Source: Bacteroidota bacterium | GTDB taxonomy: Bacteria; Bacteroidota; Bacteroidia; Bacteroidales; NBLH01 | Direction of reading: 5' to 3' | DNA length: 64,000 nt | Assembly: GCA_025361565.1 (NCBI GenBank) | Contig: JANYKN010000126.1 | Span: forward strand, 62,001 to 126,000 | In this document: in pieces, positions 27,499-37,743 of the stretch | How positions within the stretch are numbered: the stretch's first letter is position 1 | How the letters are laid out: each line of letters opens with the position of its first letter | Notes under the pieces: model-generated | Seen by the model: only the letters and a program-made list of their open reading frames with translations | Database searches by the model: none | What the model was told of the DNA's origin: nothing | Position numbers and translations under genes: made by a program

Positions 27499-28197
27499 AT
27501 GAAAAAAGCAATTTTATTCACATTTTTAGCAATTATTACAATTGCAAGTTTTAATTCTTGTAAAAAGGATCCGGTTACTGCCCCCGTAGTGAATGATTTA
27601 TTGGGAATACCCAAAATAAAAACAACCAGTTATTCATATCCAGGTAATACTCCAAACCTCGAAACATTGCAATATGATGCCAATGGAAGAATAATACATG
27701 ATGAAAATAAAGAAAATGGCATATTAGCACGCTCCACATCGGTTGTATATCTAAATTCAACAACAATCACTTTGGTAAGTGTTGATTATCAGAACTCTCC
27801 TGCAACAACGGATACTTCTACAATAACATTAAATGATAAAGGACAGGCAATACATGAAGAATATTCTCCAACAGACAATTGGGATATTACTTATGATAGC
27901 AATGGTTTTATGGAAGATGGTGAAGTATTGGTTGTAGCGAATGGAAACGTTGTTAAACGTGGCACTGTTACCTATGAATTTAATTTAGATAAAACCAATA
28001 CGATAGGCTATAAGAACATGGGAATTGGATTTTATGGAAATGATGATAAAAATCTTGTAACAAAATGGACTGATGGAGCAGATATTCATACATTTACCTA
28101 TGAATTTGATTCGAAAGGTAGGGTTACCAAGCAAACAGAATTAAATCCAGCTGATGCAACTTATTACGAAATTTATTCTTATACCTATACCGATTAA
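27499..28197 (+). CDS. Lipoprotein with YD-type domain, paralogue
   Basis: This 232-residue lipoprotein starts with MKKAILFTFLA and the lipobox FNSC, as in the preceding gene, then goes directly into the YD/DUF4595-like domain (about 35-232). The Ig-like domain of its neighbour is absent. Conserved points are KTNTIGYKNMGIGFYGNDDK and a YTYTD ending. The 65-nt gap to the upstream gene contains sequence resembling that gene's own 5' flank, as expected from tandem duplication. Sequence after the stop also resembles the 3' flanks of the two paralogues. A decayed further copy of the N-terminus lies at 30119-30237. Confidence 0.82.
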   Translation: MKKAILFTFLAIITIASFNSCKKDPVTAPVVNDLLGIPKIKTTSYSYPGNTPNLETLQYDANGRIIHDENKENGILARSTSVVYLNSTTITLVSVDYQNSPATTDTSTITLNDKGQAIHEEYSPTDNWDITYDSNGFMEDGEVLVVANGNVVKRGTVTYEFNLDKTNTIGYKNMGIGFYGNDDKNLVTKWTDGADIHTFTYEFDSKGRVTKQTELNPADATYYEIYSYTYTD

Positions 28198-28551
28198 TCG
28201 TATTTGCAAAGGTATATCATTGTTTTTGAGTTAAGTATTTATTAAATCGTTTTGTAAGCTTATCTCATATGGTAATTTAACCCTTCGAGCGGTCGCTGAG
28301 CTTGTAGAAGTGCGGTCGGAGACACTCGAAGCGGTTAACCACTTCAATGGTTTTTAGCAGCTTGAAGGGAATCGCTTCCTGGCTTAAATAAGCTGACATT
28401 GAAATAAATATTGGCATCCATCGACAACTTAAAACATCAGTCACTCGAAAATCGAAAGAATACCTAAAACAAAGTGGCGACCAGAAACCACTTAAAAAAA
28501 CGGGGCGTATACTGAAAAGCCTTATGAGTAAGTAAACCTATACCTATTAAT
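28198..28551. other. Intergenic region after the lipoprotein paralogues
   Basis: These 354 nt hold the inverted-repeat element at 28283-28331 and short palindromic pieces around it. No gene or clear promoter was recognised; a TATACTGAAAAG stretch near 28508 is not a good match to the consensus. Confidence 0.4.
28283..28331. repeat. CTTCGAG/CTCGAAG inverted-repeat element, copy 3
   Basis: CTTCGAG (28283-28289) and CTCGAAG (28325-28331) flank a longer, 35-nt centre. Outer flanks TTAACC and GGTTAA extend the symmetry. The element follows the lipoprotein paralogue by about 85 nt. Confidence 0.65.
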
Positions 28552-29217
28552 ATGAAAAAAATCCTACTAATTAACTTCTTGATTTTATTTTCTGTGTTTC
28601 TCAACGCTCAAACAGTTACTGTTAGTGCATCAGAACCGGATGCAAAAATTATTGTTGATGGTCAGAATTTAGGAACAGGAACTTTAAAAGTTAAAGTGCC
28701 AAAAAATTCTTGTGTTACCGTTAAAATTCAGAAAACAGGGTTTTTAAAATATGAACAAACCTATTGTAATAAAAAGGATGGAACAGAACCACCTAAAAAA
28801 CAATATTTCGAAATGAAAAAAGATGATGCTGATGAAGCTTCAATAAAAACCGACCAGGCAAATGTTGACTTTTCACTTGAGATAAAAAAGGATTATGATG
28901 TTACAGAAGCATGGAAACTGACAAGCCAAATTGTAACCGACTATTTTGATGCAATTGAAGTTGCAGATAAAGAAACCACCTATTTAAGAACTGCTTGGAG
29001 TATTCAGGTTTTTGAACAAAATACAATTAGAACAAGGTTGATAATTAAATTAGGGAATTCAAATCCGCTTACCTACAAAATAAAGTTAGTAAGTGAATCA
29101 TCGGGTGTAACCGGAACAAGTGCCAAATCTGATGAACTATATCGTGAGTGGGACAGAGTTTTAAGGAAGTACCAAAATATTATCAGTGATTTTTCAACAC
29201 GTTTGGGCAATAAATAA
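28552..29217 (+). CDS. Exported protein with N-terminal PEGA-like domain
   Basis: This is a 221-residue exported protein. A signal peptide (1-20, ending LNAQ) precedes a PEGA-like beta domain (about 22-80), with SEPDAKIIVDGQNLGTGTL and a KTGFLKYEQTY segment typical of that surface-layer-type fold. The remaining part (about 95-221) is a mixed alpha/beta region of unknown family with YDVTEAWKLTSQIVTDYFD. No catalytic motif is visible. It lies in the secreted-protein island, alone in its transcription context. The PEGA call rests on the DAKIIVDG pattern and is moderate. Confidence 0.75.
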   Translation: MKKILLINFLILFSVFLNAQTVTVSASEPDAKIIVDGQNLGTGTLKVKVPKNSCVTVKIQKTGFLKYEQTYCNKKDGTEPPKKQYFEMKKDDADEASIKTDQANVDFSLEIKKDYDVTEAWKLTSQIVTDYFDAIEVADKETTYLRTAWSIQVFEQNTIRTRLIIKLGNSNPLTYKIKLVSESSGVTGTSAKSDELYREWDRVLRKYQNIISDFSTRLGNK

Positions 29218-29399
29218 TTTTATGTGATTTCAATTGCGGATTATTATTTAAGCAATAAGTTGCTGACACTGATTCACCGACTGTAGCAAAAGTATAATAA
29301 TAATGAAATACTATAACCATTTTACAAGCTATATTGATTTTACGAAATGTATTTACTTGAAATATCGATATCCAAAACATAATTCTTAACATATAAAAG

Positions 29400-30023
29400 A
29401 TGAAAACAACTAAAATCTTATCAGCAATTATTATGCTGGTTGTAATAAACGTGCATTCCTTTGCCCAGAAAGACAGAATATTATCAAAAGGCATGAGCTT
29501 AAATTTCGAATATGGACTTCCATCAGACTTATATGCATGTGAGAGTAATAACATTTCTCAAGAATATAAGTTTGATAAAGTATTAGGCTTTCAGATGGGT
29601 TCGCGCTGGTATTTTAACCCTGCCGAAAAGTATGGCATCGGATTAATGATCAATTGGTTAGATGTGACAACCGGTAAAACTGGAACTACTGATTCCTTAT
29701 TGACCTCGGTAGAAATTTCCATGATAGAAATTGGCCCTGTAATTACATTTGCAATTACCGATAAAATTGGATTTGATGCTTATTACAACTTTAGGCCAAC
29801 AGGTTTTGTAAAATCGATAGGCAATCCAACTGATATGACCGGTTTTTATGGTTATGGATTTTCACATGCCATTGGCGGAGCTTTCAGGTTCAGTGTGCTT
29901 AACATCGGGGCAGAATATGTAATTGGGAACATCAAGTGCCAGAGTACATCTTCAGATATTTCACCTAATGAAGCAAATATGAATTTAAATAGTTTTAGGC
30001 TGTTGGTGGGGTTTAAGTTTTGA
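29400..30023 (+). CDS. Small outer-membrane beta-barrel-like protein
   Basis: This 207-residue protein has a signal peptide (1-23, ending SFAQ) followed by alternating amphipathic beta strands. It ends in FRLLVGFKF, with a C-terminal Phe typical of outer-membrane barrels inserted by BamA. Strands such as YGIGLMINWLDV and GEYxxGSRWYFNP-like segments fit an 8-stranded barrel. There is no recognised family. It stands downstream of the PEGA-like gene by about 180 nt on the same strand. Confidence 0.75.
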   Translation: MKTTKILSAIIMLVVINVHSFAQKDRILSKGMSLNFEYGLPSDLYACESNNISQEYKFDKVLGFQMGSRWYFNPAEKYGIGLMINWLDVTTGKTGTTDSLLTSVEISMIEIGPVITFAITDKIGFDAYYNFRPTGFVKSIGNPTDMTGFYGYGFSHAIGGAFRFSVLNIGAEYVIGNIKCQSTSSDISPNEANMNLNSFRLLVGFKF

Positions 30024-30489
30024 TGGACAGCCAGAATTCCAAAATAATATTGGTTGAATTTTAACTGCAAAGTTCAACCATTTATACCAATTGCTTGAAA
30101 TGATTTAAAACTATTTATATGAAATGAACATGTTTGTTCACATTTTAGTAATACTTCTTGTTGCAAGTATCAATTCCTATATAAAGGACCCGGATATTAC
30201 ATACAGCAAAGCAGATATTTATTTTTATTGCAAGTAAGAATTGGTATAGAGAAATTCCAGTACAGTAAAGGATAAAGCTTAAATTGTTATGATATTTGCG
30301 AGTTTACCTGCTATTACAAGTTCAAAATTGTCCAGAATTTTATGCTAAAAAGAGCAATCGAATAAACCATGGTTTATTCATAGTTTGAAAGGTGAAACCT
30401 TTTAAAAAGGTTTTATCTTTATTGAAAATGGAAAATAAATCAGTAAAATCAATACTTTTGGATAAAAAATATTAATCAGCACTTTTTTG
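30024..30489. other. Intergenic region with a lipoprotein relic
   Basis: These 466 nt between converging genes contain the decayed lipoprotein start (30119-30237). An 18-nt perfect palindrome (AATAAACCATGGTTTATT) lies at 30361-30378. Short AAACCTTT/AAAGGTTT symmetry near 30395-30413 could act as a weak terminator. Confidence 0.55.
30119..30237 (+). pseudogene. Relic of the MKKAILFTFLA-type lipoprotein N-terminus
   Basis: The DNA aligns over about 80 nt with the first codons of the lipoprotein at 27499, including TTCACATTTT, TTGCAAGT and AAGGA.CCGG. It has a TGA at the third codon and one T missing from the T run, so the frame shifts. In the shifted frame it reads ILVILLVASINSYIKDPDIT, matching the paralogue's signal and lipobox region, but the lipobox Cys codon has become TAT (Tyr). 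It is dead as a lipoprotein signal. Confidence 0.7.
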
Positions 30490-31725
30490 CTATTCTACCC
30501 CTCTTTCAAAAATCTCAATAATCTTTAATATCACGTCAATCGATTTTTGCATGGATTGTATTGGAATATATTCAAATTTTCCATGATAATTGTGCCCTCC
30601 GGTAAAAATATTTGGAGTTGGCAATCCCATAAACGAAAGCCGTGAACCATCCGTACCACCTCTGATTGGCTTGATTTGAGGCTTCACACCAACTTCGATC
30701 ATGGCTTGTTCAGCTATATCAATTATGTGTTTAACCTTTTCAATCTTTTCTTTCATGTTGTAATACTGATCTTTCAAATCGAGTTTCACCGTGTTTTTGC
30801 CGTATTTTGAATTTATAAATTCCACACATTTTTTGAATAACTCATTTTTCTTCCTGAATTTATCCATATCGTGATCTCGAATAATATAAGCCAGGCTTGA
30901 TTCTTCAACTGAACCGTTAAATCCCATCAACATAAAAAATCCTTCGTAATTTTCGGTAAATTCCGGCCGCTCATTTACCGGAAGCATGGCATGAAGCTCC
31001 ATGGCAATCATCATGGAGTTGATCATTTGGTTTTTAGCGGTGCCTGGGTGAACATTTCTTCCACTTACAGTCACTTTTGCAAGCGATGCATTAAAATTTT
31101 CATATTCCAGTTCGCCAATTTCTCCGCCATCAACAGTATATGCATAATCTGCCGCAAACTTTTTAACATTAAATTTTTCAGCACTCATTCCAATTTCTTC
31201 ATCCGGAGTAAAGCCAATTTTAATAGTTCCGTGCTTAATATGTGGATTTTCTGTTAAAAATTCCATTGCACAAAGAATTTCAGCAATACCGGCTTTGTCA
31301 TCGGCACCAAGCAATGTTGTTCCATCGGTAGTAATAATATCCTGTCCTACATATTTTAATATTTCAGGAAAATCAATTGGCGAAAGAACAATATTTTTTT
31401 TCTTGTTTAAAGTGATATCATTTCCATCATAGTTTTTAACAATTTGTGGATTTACTCCAATCCCAGTAAAATCAGGACTTGTATCCATATGTGATATAAA
31501 ACCAATTACCGGAACTTCTTTATCCGTATTTGAAGGCAGTGTTGCCATTACATAACCAAATTCATCAAGCGATACCTCCTCTAGTCCCATTCCATTCAAT
31601 TCTTTTACCAATTCTTTTGCAAGATGGAACTGCTTTTTTGTGCTTGGGCATGTATCCGATTGTGGATCAGATTGTGTGTCGATTTTGGTATATCGGATAA
31701 AACGATCGTAAACTTTTGATTGCAT
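30490..31725 (-). CDS. pepT: Peptidase T (tripeptide aminopeptidase)
   Basis: This is a 411-residue M20 metallopeptidase that removes N-terminal residues from tripeptides in the cytoplasm. Both zinc ligands and catalytic residues are visible: His79 and Asp81 in SHMDTSP, Asp142 in GADDKAG, catalytic Glu176 and Glu177 in PDEEIG, Asp199 in TVDGG, and the late His in GGHNYHGK. The dimerisation/lid domain (about 210-320) contains the conserved [16 protein letters not shown] segment. Length and motif spacing match E. coli PepT closely. The gene stands alone, convergent with the secreted-protein island and divergent from the dipeptidyl peptidase gene, so two peptide-degrading enzymes are neighbours. 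Confidence 0.96.
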   Translation of the reverse strand: MQSKVYDRFIRYTKIDTQSDPQSDTCPSTKKQFHLAKELVKELNGMGLEEVSLDEFGYVMATLPSNTDKEVPVIGFISHMDTSPDFTGIGVNPQIVKNYDGNDITLNKKKNIVLSPIDFPEILKYVGQDIITTDGTTLLGADDKAGIAEILCAMEFLTENPHIKHGTIKIGFTPDEEIGMSAEKFNVKKFAADYAYTVDGGEIGELEYENFNASLAKVTVSGRNVHPGTAKNQMINSMMIAMELHAMLPVNERPEFTENYEGFFMLMGFNGSVEESSLAYIIRDHDMDKFRKKNELFKKCVEFINSKYGKNTVKLDLKDQYYNMKEKIEKVKHIIDIAEQAMIEVGVKPQIKPIRGGTDGSRLSFMGLPTPNIFTGGHNYHGKFEYIPIQSMQKSIDVILKIIEIFERGVE

Positions 31726-31924
31726 AATCTTTATATTGAATGTTAATTGTCAAATTTTAAGTTTATAAAAGAAGGAATTTTTATTTAGTTTTGAGCAATT
31801 AATAGGATGAAATTTTAAAAATTAATTTCTAATATCTCTCGCAACAACCCTATTGTGTGCTTTAATATTAATATTTTAACACAAACTCAAAATAAGTATA
31901 ATCTAATCATTAATAAATCAAGAT

Positions 31925-34117
31925 ATGAAAAACATTTTGCTTTTATTTGTTCTTAGTCTTTCCATTGGCTTCTCATTATTTGGGCAACAAAAATTCAAAC
32001 AAATAACGCTTGAAGATATAACAAAAAATTATACTTTTTACGCAAGTGGGGTTTCTGGTCTGAAATCGATGAATGATGGCGTTCATTATTCCACAATTGA
32101 TTATCAGGGAAATTTGATTCTCAAACACAGCTATCAAACGGGCATGGTTACTGATACAATTCTCAATTTGTCACATTTTAAATTAATAGATTTTTCGGAT
32201 TATGAATTTAGTTCCGATGAATCTAAAATATTGCTCGAAACCAATGTTCACGAAATCTACAGGCGATCTTATACTGCCGATTTTTATGTATATGATTTTA
32301 AAACCAAAATACTAACACCTCTTTCGCAAAAAACAAACCAACAGCTCGCAACTTTTTCACCAGATGGTTCTAAGATTGCATTTGTTTTTGATAATAATCT
32401 GTATATCAAGAATTTAGTAACGGGCAATGAAAATCAAATTAGTGATGATGGTAAAAAGAATCAGATAATCAATGGAGCCCCTGATTGGGTTTACGAAGAA
32501 GAGTTTGAATTTAACAAAGCTTTTGACTGGTCTGCCGACAGTAAAAAAGTTGCCTATATCAAATTTGATGAGTCTAAAGTAAAAACATTTGACATGACAG
32601 TATTTGCAGGCCAAGCACCAAAACTAGAACAGAACAAGTTATATCCCGAAAACAGGCAATGGAAATACCCAAAAGCGGGCGAAGACAATTCAATAGTTTC
32701 AGTACATATTTATGATATTGTTGCAAATAAAACGGTAAAAGCAGATATTGGAGGCGAAACTGATATTTACATTCCTAGAATAAAATGGACAAAAGATGCC
32801 AACAAATTAAGTATTTTAAAGTTGAACAGATTACAGAATAAAATAGATATGCTTTTTGCAAATGCAAGCGATGGTAAAACTGAAGTTATTTATAGCGAAG
32901 AAAACAAATACTACATCGATGAAAGTTTGTTTGATGAAATTCAATTCCTTAATGATGGAAAACAGTTTGCAATGACCAGTGAAAAGGACGGTTACAAACA
33001 TATTTATTTGTGTTCGATTGATGGGAAAAGTCAAAAACAGATTACCAAAGGAAATTGGGATGTAATTAGTTTTAATGGTTATGACGAGCAGAACAAGTTA
33101 TTCTATTATATTTCATCCGAGACTTCACCCATTGTCAGGGAATTGTTTGTTACTGATATTGTCGGAAAGAAGAAGAAAAAATTAAGCACTATTGAAGGTA
33201 TTAATAATGCCGATTTCAGCGAAAACTTTAAATATTATATCAACACATGTTCAAATATCAATTTGCCAACTTTTGTTAGTTTGCATGACTCACAAGGCAA
33301 GTTGATACGAGTTTTGAAAGACAATCAGGCGCTTGCCGAAAAAGTGAAAGATTATGGAGGAGTGAACAAATCATTTTTCAAATTTACTACTTCTGAAAAT
33401 GTTGAGCTAAATGGTATGATGATAAAACCTCCAGATTTTGATCCAAATAAAAAATATCCAGTATTGATGAACCAATATTCAGGCCCTAATTCTCAAACAG
33501 TTTTGAATCAATGGTCGTATGGTTGGGGGCAATTACTTGCACAAAAAGGATATATTATTGTTGTTGTCGATGGCCGCGGAACCGGTGCTCGTGGCGAAAA
33601 TTTCAGGAAAATGACCTATTTGCAACTGGGAAAATACGAAACCATCGATCAAATAGAAGCCGCTAAATACCTTGGAACATTAGGGTATGTTGATGCTGCG
33701 CGCATTGGTATCTGGGGCTGGAGTTTTGGTGGATTCGAAACACTTTTAGCGATGACAAAAGGTGCAGACTATTTTAAAGCGGGCATTGCAGTAGCACCAG
33801 TAACAAACTGGAGATATTACGACAATATTTACACCGAAAGATTTATGCGCAAACCGCAAGACAATGCCCGTGGTTACGATGATAACTCACCAATCAACTT
33901 TGCAGCCAATCTAAAAGGAAAACTACTATTGGTGCATGGCACAGCTGACGATAATGTTCATGTTCAAAACTCAATGGAAATGAGCGAAGCATTGGTTCAG
34001 GCAAACAAACAATTTCAGGAATTCTATTATACAAACCGCAACCATGGGATACGTGGAGGTAATACAACCTTTCATCTGTACACCATGATGACCGATTTTA
34101 TATTGAAAAACTTATAG
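31925..34117 (+). CDS. Dipeptidyl peptidase IV family serine peptidase (S9B)
   Basis: This is a 730-residue exported peptidase with a signal peptide (1-21). A beta-propeller domain (about 40-470) contains the substrate-anchoring double Glu in DWVYEEEFEF (191-192). The C-terminal alpha/beta-hydrolase domain has the triad Ser600 in WGWSFGG, Asp675 in GTADDNVH and His707 in NRNHGIRG. Such enzymes cut X-Pro or X-Ala dipeptides from peptide N-termini in the periplasm of Bacteroidota and support growth on proteins. It is divergent from pepT and is followed by a short inverted-repeat element. All key residues are intact. Confidence 0.95.
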   Translation: MKNILLLFVLSLSIGFSLFGQQKFKQITLEDITKNYTFYASGVSGLKSMNDGVHYSTIDYQGNLILKHSYQTGMVTDTILNLSHFKLIDFSDYEFSSDESKILLETNVHEIYRRSYTADFYVYDFKTKILTPLSQKTNQQLATFSPDGSKIAFVFDNNLYIKNLVTGNENQISDDGKKNQIINGAPDWVYEEEFEFNKAFDWSADSKKVAYIKFDESKVKTFDMTVFAGQAPKLEQNKLYPENRQWKYPKAGEDNSIVSVHIYDIVANKTVKADIGGETDIYIPRIKWTKDANKLSILKLNRLQNKIDMLFANASDGKTEVIYSEENKYYIDESLFDEIQFLNDGKQFAMTSEKDGYKHIYLCSIDGKSQKQITKGNWDVISFNGYDEQNKLFYYISSETSPIVRELFVTDIVGKKKKKLSTIEGINNADFSENFKYYINTCSNINLPTFVSLHDSQGKLIRVLKDNQALAEKVKDYGGVNKSFFKFTTSENVELNGMMIKPPDFDPNKKYPVLMNQYSGPNSQTVLNQWSYGWGQLLAQKGYIIVVVDGRGTGARGENFRKMTYLQLGKYETIDQIEAAKYLGTLGYVDAARIGIWGWSFGGFETLLAMTKGADYFKAGIAVAPVTNWRYYDNIYTERFMRKPQDNARGYDDNSPINFAANLKGKLLLVHGTADDNVHVQNSMEMSEALVQANKQFQEFYYTNRNHGIRGGNTTFHLYTMMTDFILKNL

Positions 34118-34426
34118 TTGATAGGTTTTCGTAAATAGTAAAAGATTTTAACTAACCCTTCGAGCGGTATCAATCTCTCGAAGCGGTTAATAAATTGATC
34201 CTCACCAAATCATTCACATCAATATATCATTATTTGTCCCTGAATCAAATTTCGGAAAACTTTCAGATTTTCAAATTAAAACATTTTCAAGTCACATATA
34301 TACATGTTCATTCCTTGCTATTGGCGGAGTTCTTAATTTTGTTTAAAATCCTATCTAATTCTGACAAAAATAATTTACTTTTGCGTGGCAATTCAGAAAA
34401 ACTATTCATTTAAAAATATAATAATT
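34118..34426. other. Intergenic region before secA
   Basis: These 309 nt carry the inverted-repeat element (34158-34183) and a -7 element TACTTTTG at 34376-34383. The -7 element would start the secA transcript near 34390. I see no good -33 TTG at the right distance. Confidence 0.5.
34158..34183. repeat. CTTCGAG/CTCGAAG inverted-repeat element, copy 4
   Basis: CTTCGAG (34158-34164) and CTCGAAG (34177-34183) flank a 12-nt loop, with AACC/GGTT continuing outward. It lies 40 nt behind the dipeptidyl peptidase stop. Confidence 0.7.
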
Positions 34427-37400
34427 ATGGGTATTAGCGGATTTTTAAACAAATTCTTAGGTAAAAAATCTGACCGGGACATAAAAGAAATTTGGCCGAT
34501 TGTTGAGACTATAAAAGAAGAATATAAACATATCACCGGATTATCAAATGATGACTTAAGGCAAAAGAGCGAGGATTTAAAAGCTCAGATTCAGGCATTT
34601 ATAAAACCCGAAGAAGATGAAATTATTCAATTAAAAGCCAAGGCGGAATCTGACGAAGGTGAAATTACTGACAGAGAGGACATTTACAAGGAAATTGACA
34701 AACTGGAGAATAAAGTTCTTGATAAAATTGAAGCAAAACTGAATGAAATTTTACCTACTGCTTTTGCCATTGTAAAAGAAACAGCTAAAAGGTTCATGGA
34801 TAATGAAACCATAGAGGTTGAAGCTACCGATTTTGATAAAAAACTTGCAGCCAATAAAAATAACGTAAGTATCCAAGGAACTAAGGCGCATTACAGTAAC
34901 CGCTGGCTGGCTGGCGGAAATGAAGTTCAATGGGACATGGTGCACTACGATGTTCAGTTAATGGGAGGAGTTGTTTTGCATCAGGGAAAAATTTCAGAAA
35001 TGGGAACTGGTGAAGGTAAAACACTTGTTGCTACCCTTCCCGTATTTTTGAATGCATTGACCGGTCGTGGAGTTCATGTTGTAACAGTAAATGATTATTT
35101 GGCAAAACGTGATGCTGAGTGGATGGGGCCAATTTTTGAATTTCATGGTTTATCTGTTGATTGTATAGATAAACACCAGCCTAATTCACCAGAGCGTAGA
35201 CAAGCCTATTTGGCTGATATTACATACGGAACCAATAACGAATTTGGTTTTGACTATTTGCGCGATAATATGGCCATTTCTCCTGAGGATTTGGTACAAA
35301 GAAAACATCATTATTCCATTGTGGATGAGGTTGATTCTGTTTTAATTGATGATGCACGTACACCACTTATCATTTCTGGACCTGTGCCAAAAGGAGATCA
35401 ACAATTATTTGGTGAATTAAAGCCATATGTTGTACAGTTGGTAAATGCTCAACGGAAACTGGTTACCCAATTACTTATTGATGCTAAAAAGTTAATTGCT
35501 GAAGGGGATACAAATCAAGGAGGAATCCTTCTATTACGAGCATTTAAAGGATTGCCAAAAAACAAGGCAATCATTAAATTTTTGAGTGAGCAGGGCATGA
35601 AATCATTGCTTTTAAAGACAGAGAATGTATATCTGGCTGAAAACTCAAAAAGGATGCCCGAAATTACAAGTGAACTGTATTTTGTGATTGAAGAAAAGCA
35701 AAATTCAGTTGATATGACCGAAAAAGGGATTGACCTGATTTCGGGTGATATTGATGATCATAAATTCTTTATTTTACCAGACATTGGCTCTGAGTTATCT
35801 GAAATAGATCGGGATTCAAGCGTAATGGAAAACCAAAAATTGATTTTGAAGGATAAGCTGTTATCAGATTATTCAATAAAATCAGAACGCGTTCATACAA
35901 TCAATCAATTACTTAAAGCATATGCCATGTTCGAAATTGATATCGAATATGTTGTTATAGAGAATAAAGTAAAAATTGTTGACGAGCAAACAGGCCGTAT
36001 TATGGAAGGCCGTCGTTATTCGGATGGTTTGCACCAGGCAATTGAAGCCAAAGAAAATGTTAAAGTTGAAGCTGCCACACAAACTTTTGCAACCATCACG
36101 CTACAGAATTATTTCAGGATGTATCATAAGCTTGCAGGTATGACCGGTACAGCTGAAACAGAAGCTGGTGAATTCTGGGATATTTACAAATTGGATGTAG
36201 TTGTTGTTCCTACCAACCGCCCTGTTGTAAGAGACGACAGGAATGATTTGGTTTACAAAACCAAACGTGAAAAATACAATGCCGTAATTGATGAAATTGA
36301 AGCATTGGTTAAAAAAGATCGCCCGGTTCTTGTGGGTACAACATCTGTTGAAATTTCGGAATTGATAAGCCGGATATTGAAAAATAAAGGAATAAAACAC
36401 AATGTATTGAATGCCAAACTCCATCAGCGCGAAGCTGAAATTGTTGCAGAGGCTGGTAAAGAAGGTACTGTTACTATTGCCACAAACATGGCTGGTCGTG
36501 GTACAGATATAAAACTTACTCCACGAGTAAGGGAACAAGGCGGTTTGGCGATTTTAGGAACAGAAAGGCATGATTCCAGGCGTGTTGACCGCCAGTTACG
36601 CGGACGTGCTGGTCGCCAGGGTGATCCAGGATCATCACAGTTTTTTGTTTCGCTCGAAGATGATTTGATGCGTATGTTCGGTTCGGATCGTATTTCTAAG
36701 CTGATGGACAGAATGGGCTTGGACGATGGAGAAGTTATCCAACATTCGATGATTTCAAAATCGATTGAAAGAGCTCAGAAAAAAGTGGAAGAAAACAATT
36801 TTGGAATCCGTAAAAGGCTTTTGGAATACGATGATGTGATGAATTCGCAACGCGAAGTAATTTACCGTCAACGAAGACACGCACTTTATGGTGAGCGATT
36901 AAAGGTTGATATTGCAAATATGATGTATGATGTTTGCGATAGCGTGGTTTCAGAACATCATGGAATTACTTCATTTGAAGATTTTAAATTGGACTTACTA
37001 AGAATTTTATCTATGGAAACTCCAATTTCTGAAAATGAATTTCTAAAGCTTCCAACCCAAGAAATTATTGAGTTGATCTATGAGAAATCAATTAAAACGT
37101 ATCAGCAAAAAGTTAAAATAATTGCTGAGCAAGCATATCCGGTAATTAGAGATGTATTTGAGCAACAAGGACATCAATATGAAAATATCCTTGTACCTAT
37201 AACTGATGGTGTAAAGGTTTTCCAGGTGTTGGTGCATTTGAAAAGGGCTTATGATTCAAATGGGAAGGAAGTTGTTAAAGCGTTTGAGAAAACCAGCATA
37301 TTATCTACTATTGACGATTCTTGGAAAGAACATTTGCGCGAAATGGACGATTTAAAACAATCTGTTCAAAATGCTACCTATGAACAAAAAGATCCATTGT

Positions 37401-37711
37401 TGATTTATAAGTTCGAATCCTATGAACTTTTTAAAACCATGATGGACAAAAATAATCGTAGCGTAGTTGCCGCATTGGTTAAAGCTCAACTTCCGATTAA
37501 AGATCCATCACAGGTTAAGCAGGCGCAGGCTCCCAGGAAGCTGGATATGAGTAAATATCGTACACAGAAATCTGAATCTGATGGTTATGATGAACAAGCT
37601 TCAAAAAAGGATCAAAAACTGGAACCTGTCAGGGTCGATAAAAAAGTTGGACGAAATGAACCATGTCCTTGCGGAAGCGGAAAGAAATTCAAGCAATGTC
37701 ACGGAAAGTAA
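34427..37711 (+). CDS. secA: Preprotein translocase subunit SecA
   Basis: This is a 1094-residue ATPase that drives proteins through SecYEG. Walker A lies in [14 protein letters not shown] and the DEAD-type Walker B in [20 protein letters not shown]. The later helicase motifs [16 protein letters not shown] and [14 protein letters not shown] are complete. The C-terminus has the zinc-binding motif [15 protein letters not shown] used for SecB/ribosome contact. It is about 200 residues longer than E. coli SecA. The extra length is mostly an insertion around residues 330-480 between nucleotide-binding and preprotein-binding parts, as usual for Bacteroidota. I start at [12 protein letters not shown]; the 14 codons upstream overlap the promoter. 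Confidence 0.97.
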   Translation: MGISGFLNKFLGKKSDRDIKEIWPIVETIKEEYKHITGLSNDDLRQKSEDLKAQIQAFIKPEEDEIIQLKAKAESDEGEITDREDIYKEIDKLENKVLDKIEAKLNEILPTAFAIVKETAKRFMDNETIEVEATDFDKKLAANKNNVSIQGTKAHYSNRWLAGGNEVQWDMVHYDVQLMGGVVLHQGKISEMGTGEGKTLVATLPVFLNALTGRGVHVVTVNDYLAKRDAEWMGPIFEFHGLSVDCIDKHQPNSPERRQAYLADITYGTNNEFGFDYLRDNMAISPEDLVQRKHHYSIVDEVDSVLIDDARTPLIISGPVPKGDQQLFGELKPYVVQLVNAQRKLVTQLLIDAKKLIAEGDTNQGGILLLRAFKGLPKNKAIIKFLSEQGMKSLLLKTENVYLAENSKRMPEITSELYFVIEEKQNSVDMTEKGIDLISGDIDDHKFFILPDIGSELSEIDRDSSVMENQKLILKDKLLSDYSIKSERVHTINQLLKAYAMFEIDIEYVVIENKVKIVDEQTGRIMEGRRYSDGLHQAIEAKENVKVEAATQTFATITLQNYFRMYHKLAGMTGTAETEAGEFWDIYKLDVVVVPTNRPVVRDDRNDLVYKTKREKYNAVIDEIEALVKKDRPVLVGTTSVEISELISRILKNKGIKHNVLNAKLHQREAEIVAEAGKEGTVTIATNMAGRGTDIKLTPRVREQGGLAILGTERHDSRRVDRQLRGRAGRQGDPGSSQFFVSLEDDLMRMFGSDRISKLMDRMGLDDGEVIQHSMISKSIERAQKKVEENNFGIRKRLLEYDDVMNSQREVIYRQRRHALYGERLKVDIANMMYDVCDSVVSEHHGITSFEDFKLDLLRILSMETPISENEFLKLPTQEIIELIYEKSIKTYQQKVKIIAEQAYPVIRDVFEQQGHQYENILVPITDGVKVFQVLVHLKRAYDSNGKEVVKAFEKTSILSTIDDSWKEHLREMDDLKQSVQNATYEQKDPLLIYKFESYELFKTMMDKNNRSVVAALVKAQLPIKDPSQVKQAQAPRKLDMSKYRTQKSESDGYDEQASKKDQKLEPVRVDKKVGRNEPCPCGSGKKFKQCHGK

Positions 37712-37717
37712 TAAAAT

Positions 37718-37742
37718 AAAAAAAGGGCCTAGGCCCTTTTTT
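37718..37742. terminator. Bidirectional terminator between secA and dapA
   Basis: A perfect hairpin with stem AAAAGGGCC/GGCCCTTTT is flanked by an A run on the left and a T run on the right, so it works in both directions. It separates the secA stop from the converging dapA stop at 37744. Confidence 0.88.
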
Positions 37743-37743
37743 G

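Noticed and set aside
30361-30378. Perfect 18-nt palindrome AATAAACCATGGTTTATT as an operator
   Set aside because: It lies between converging genes, not near a promoter, and no second copy was noticed. In AT-rich DNA it may be chance or part of a weak terminator.
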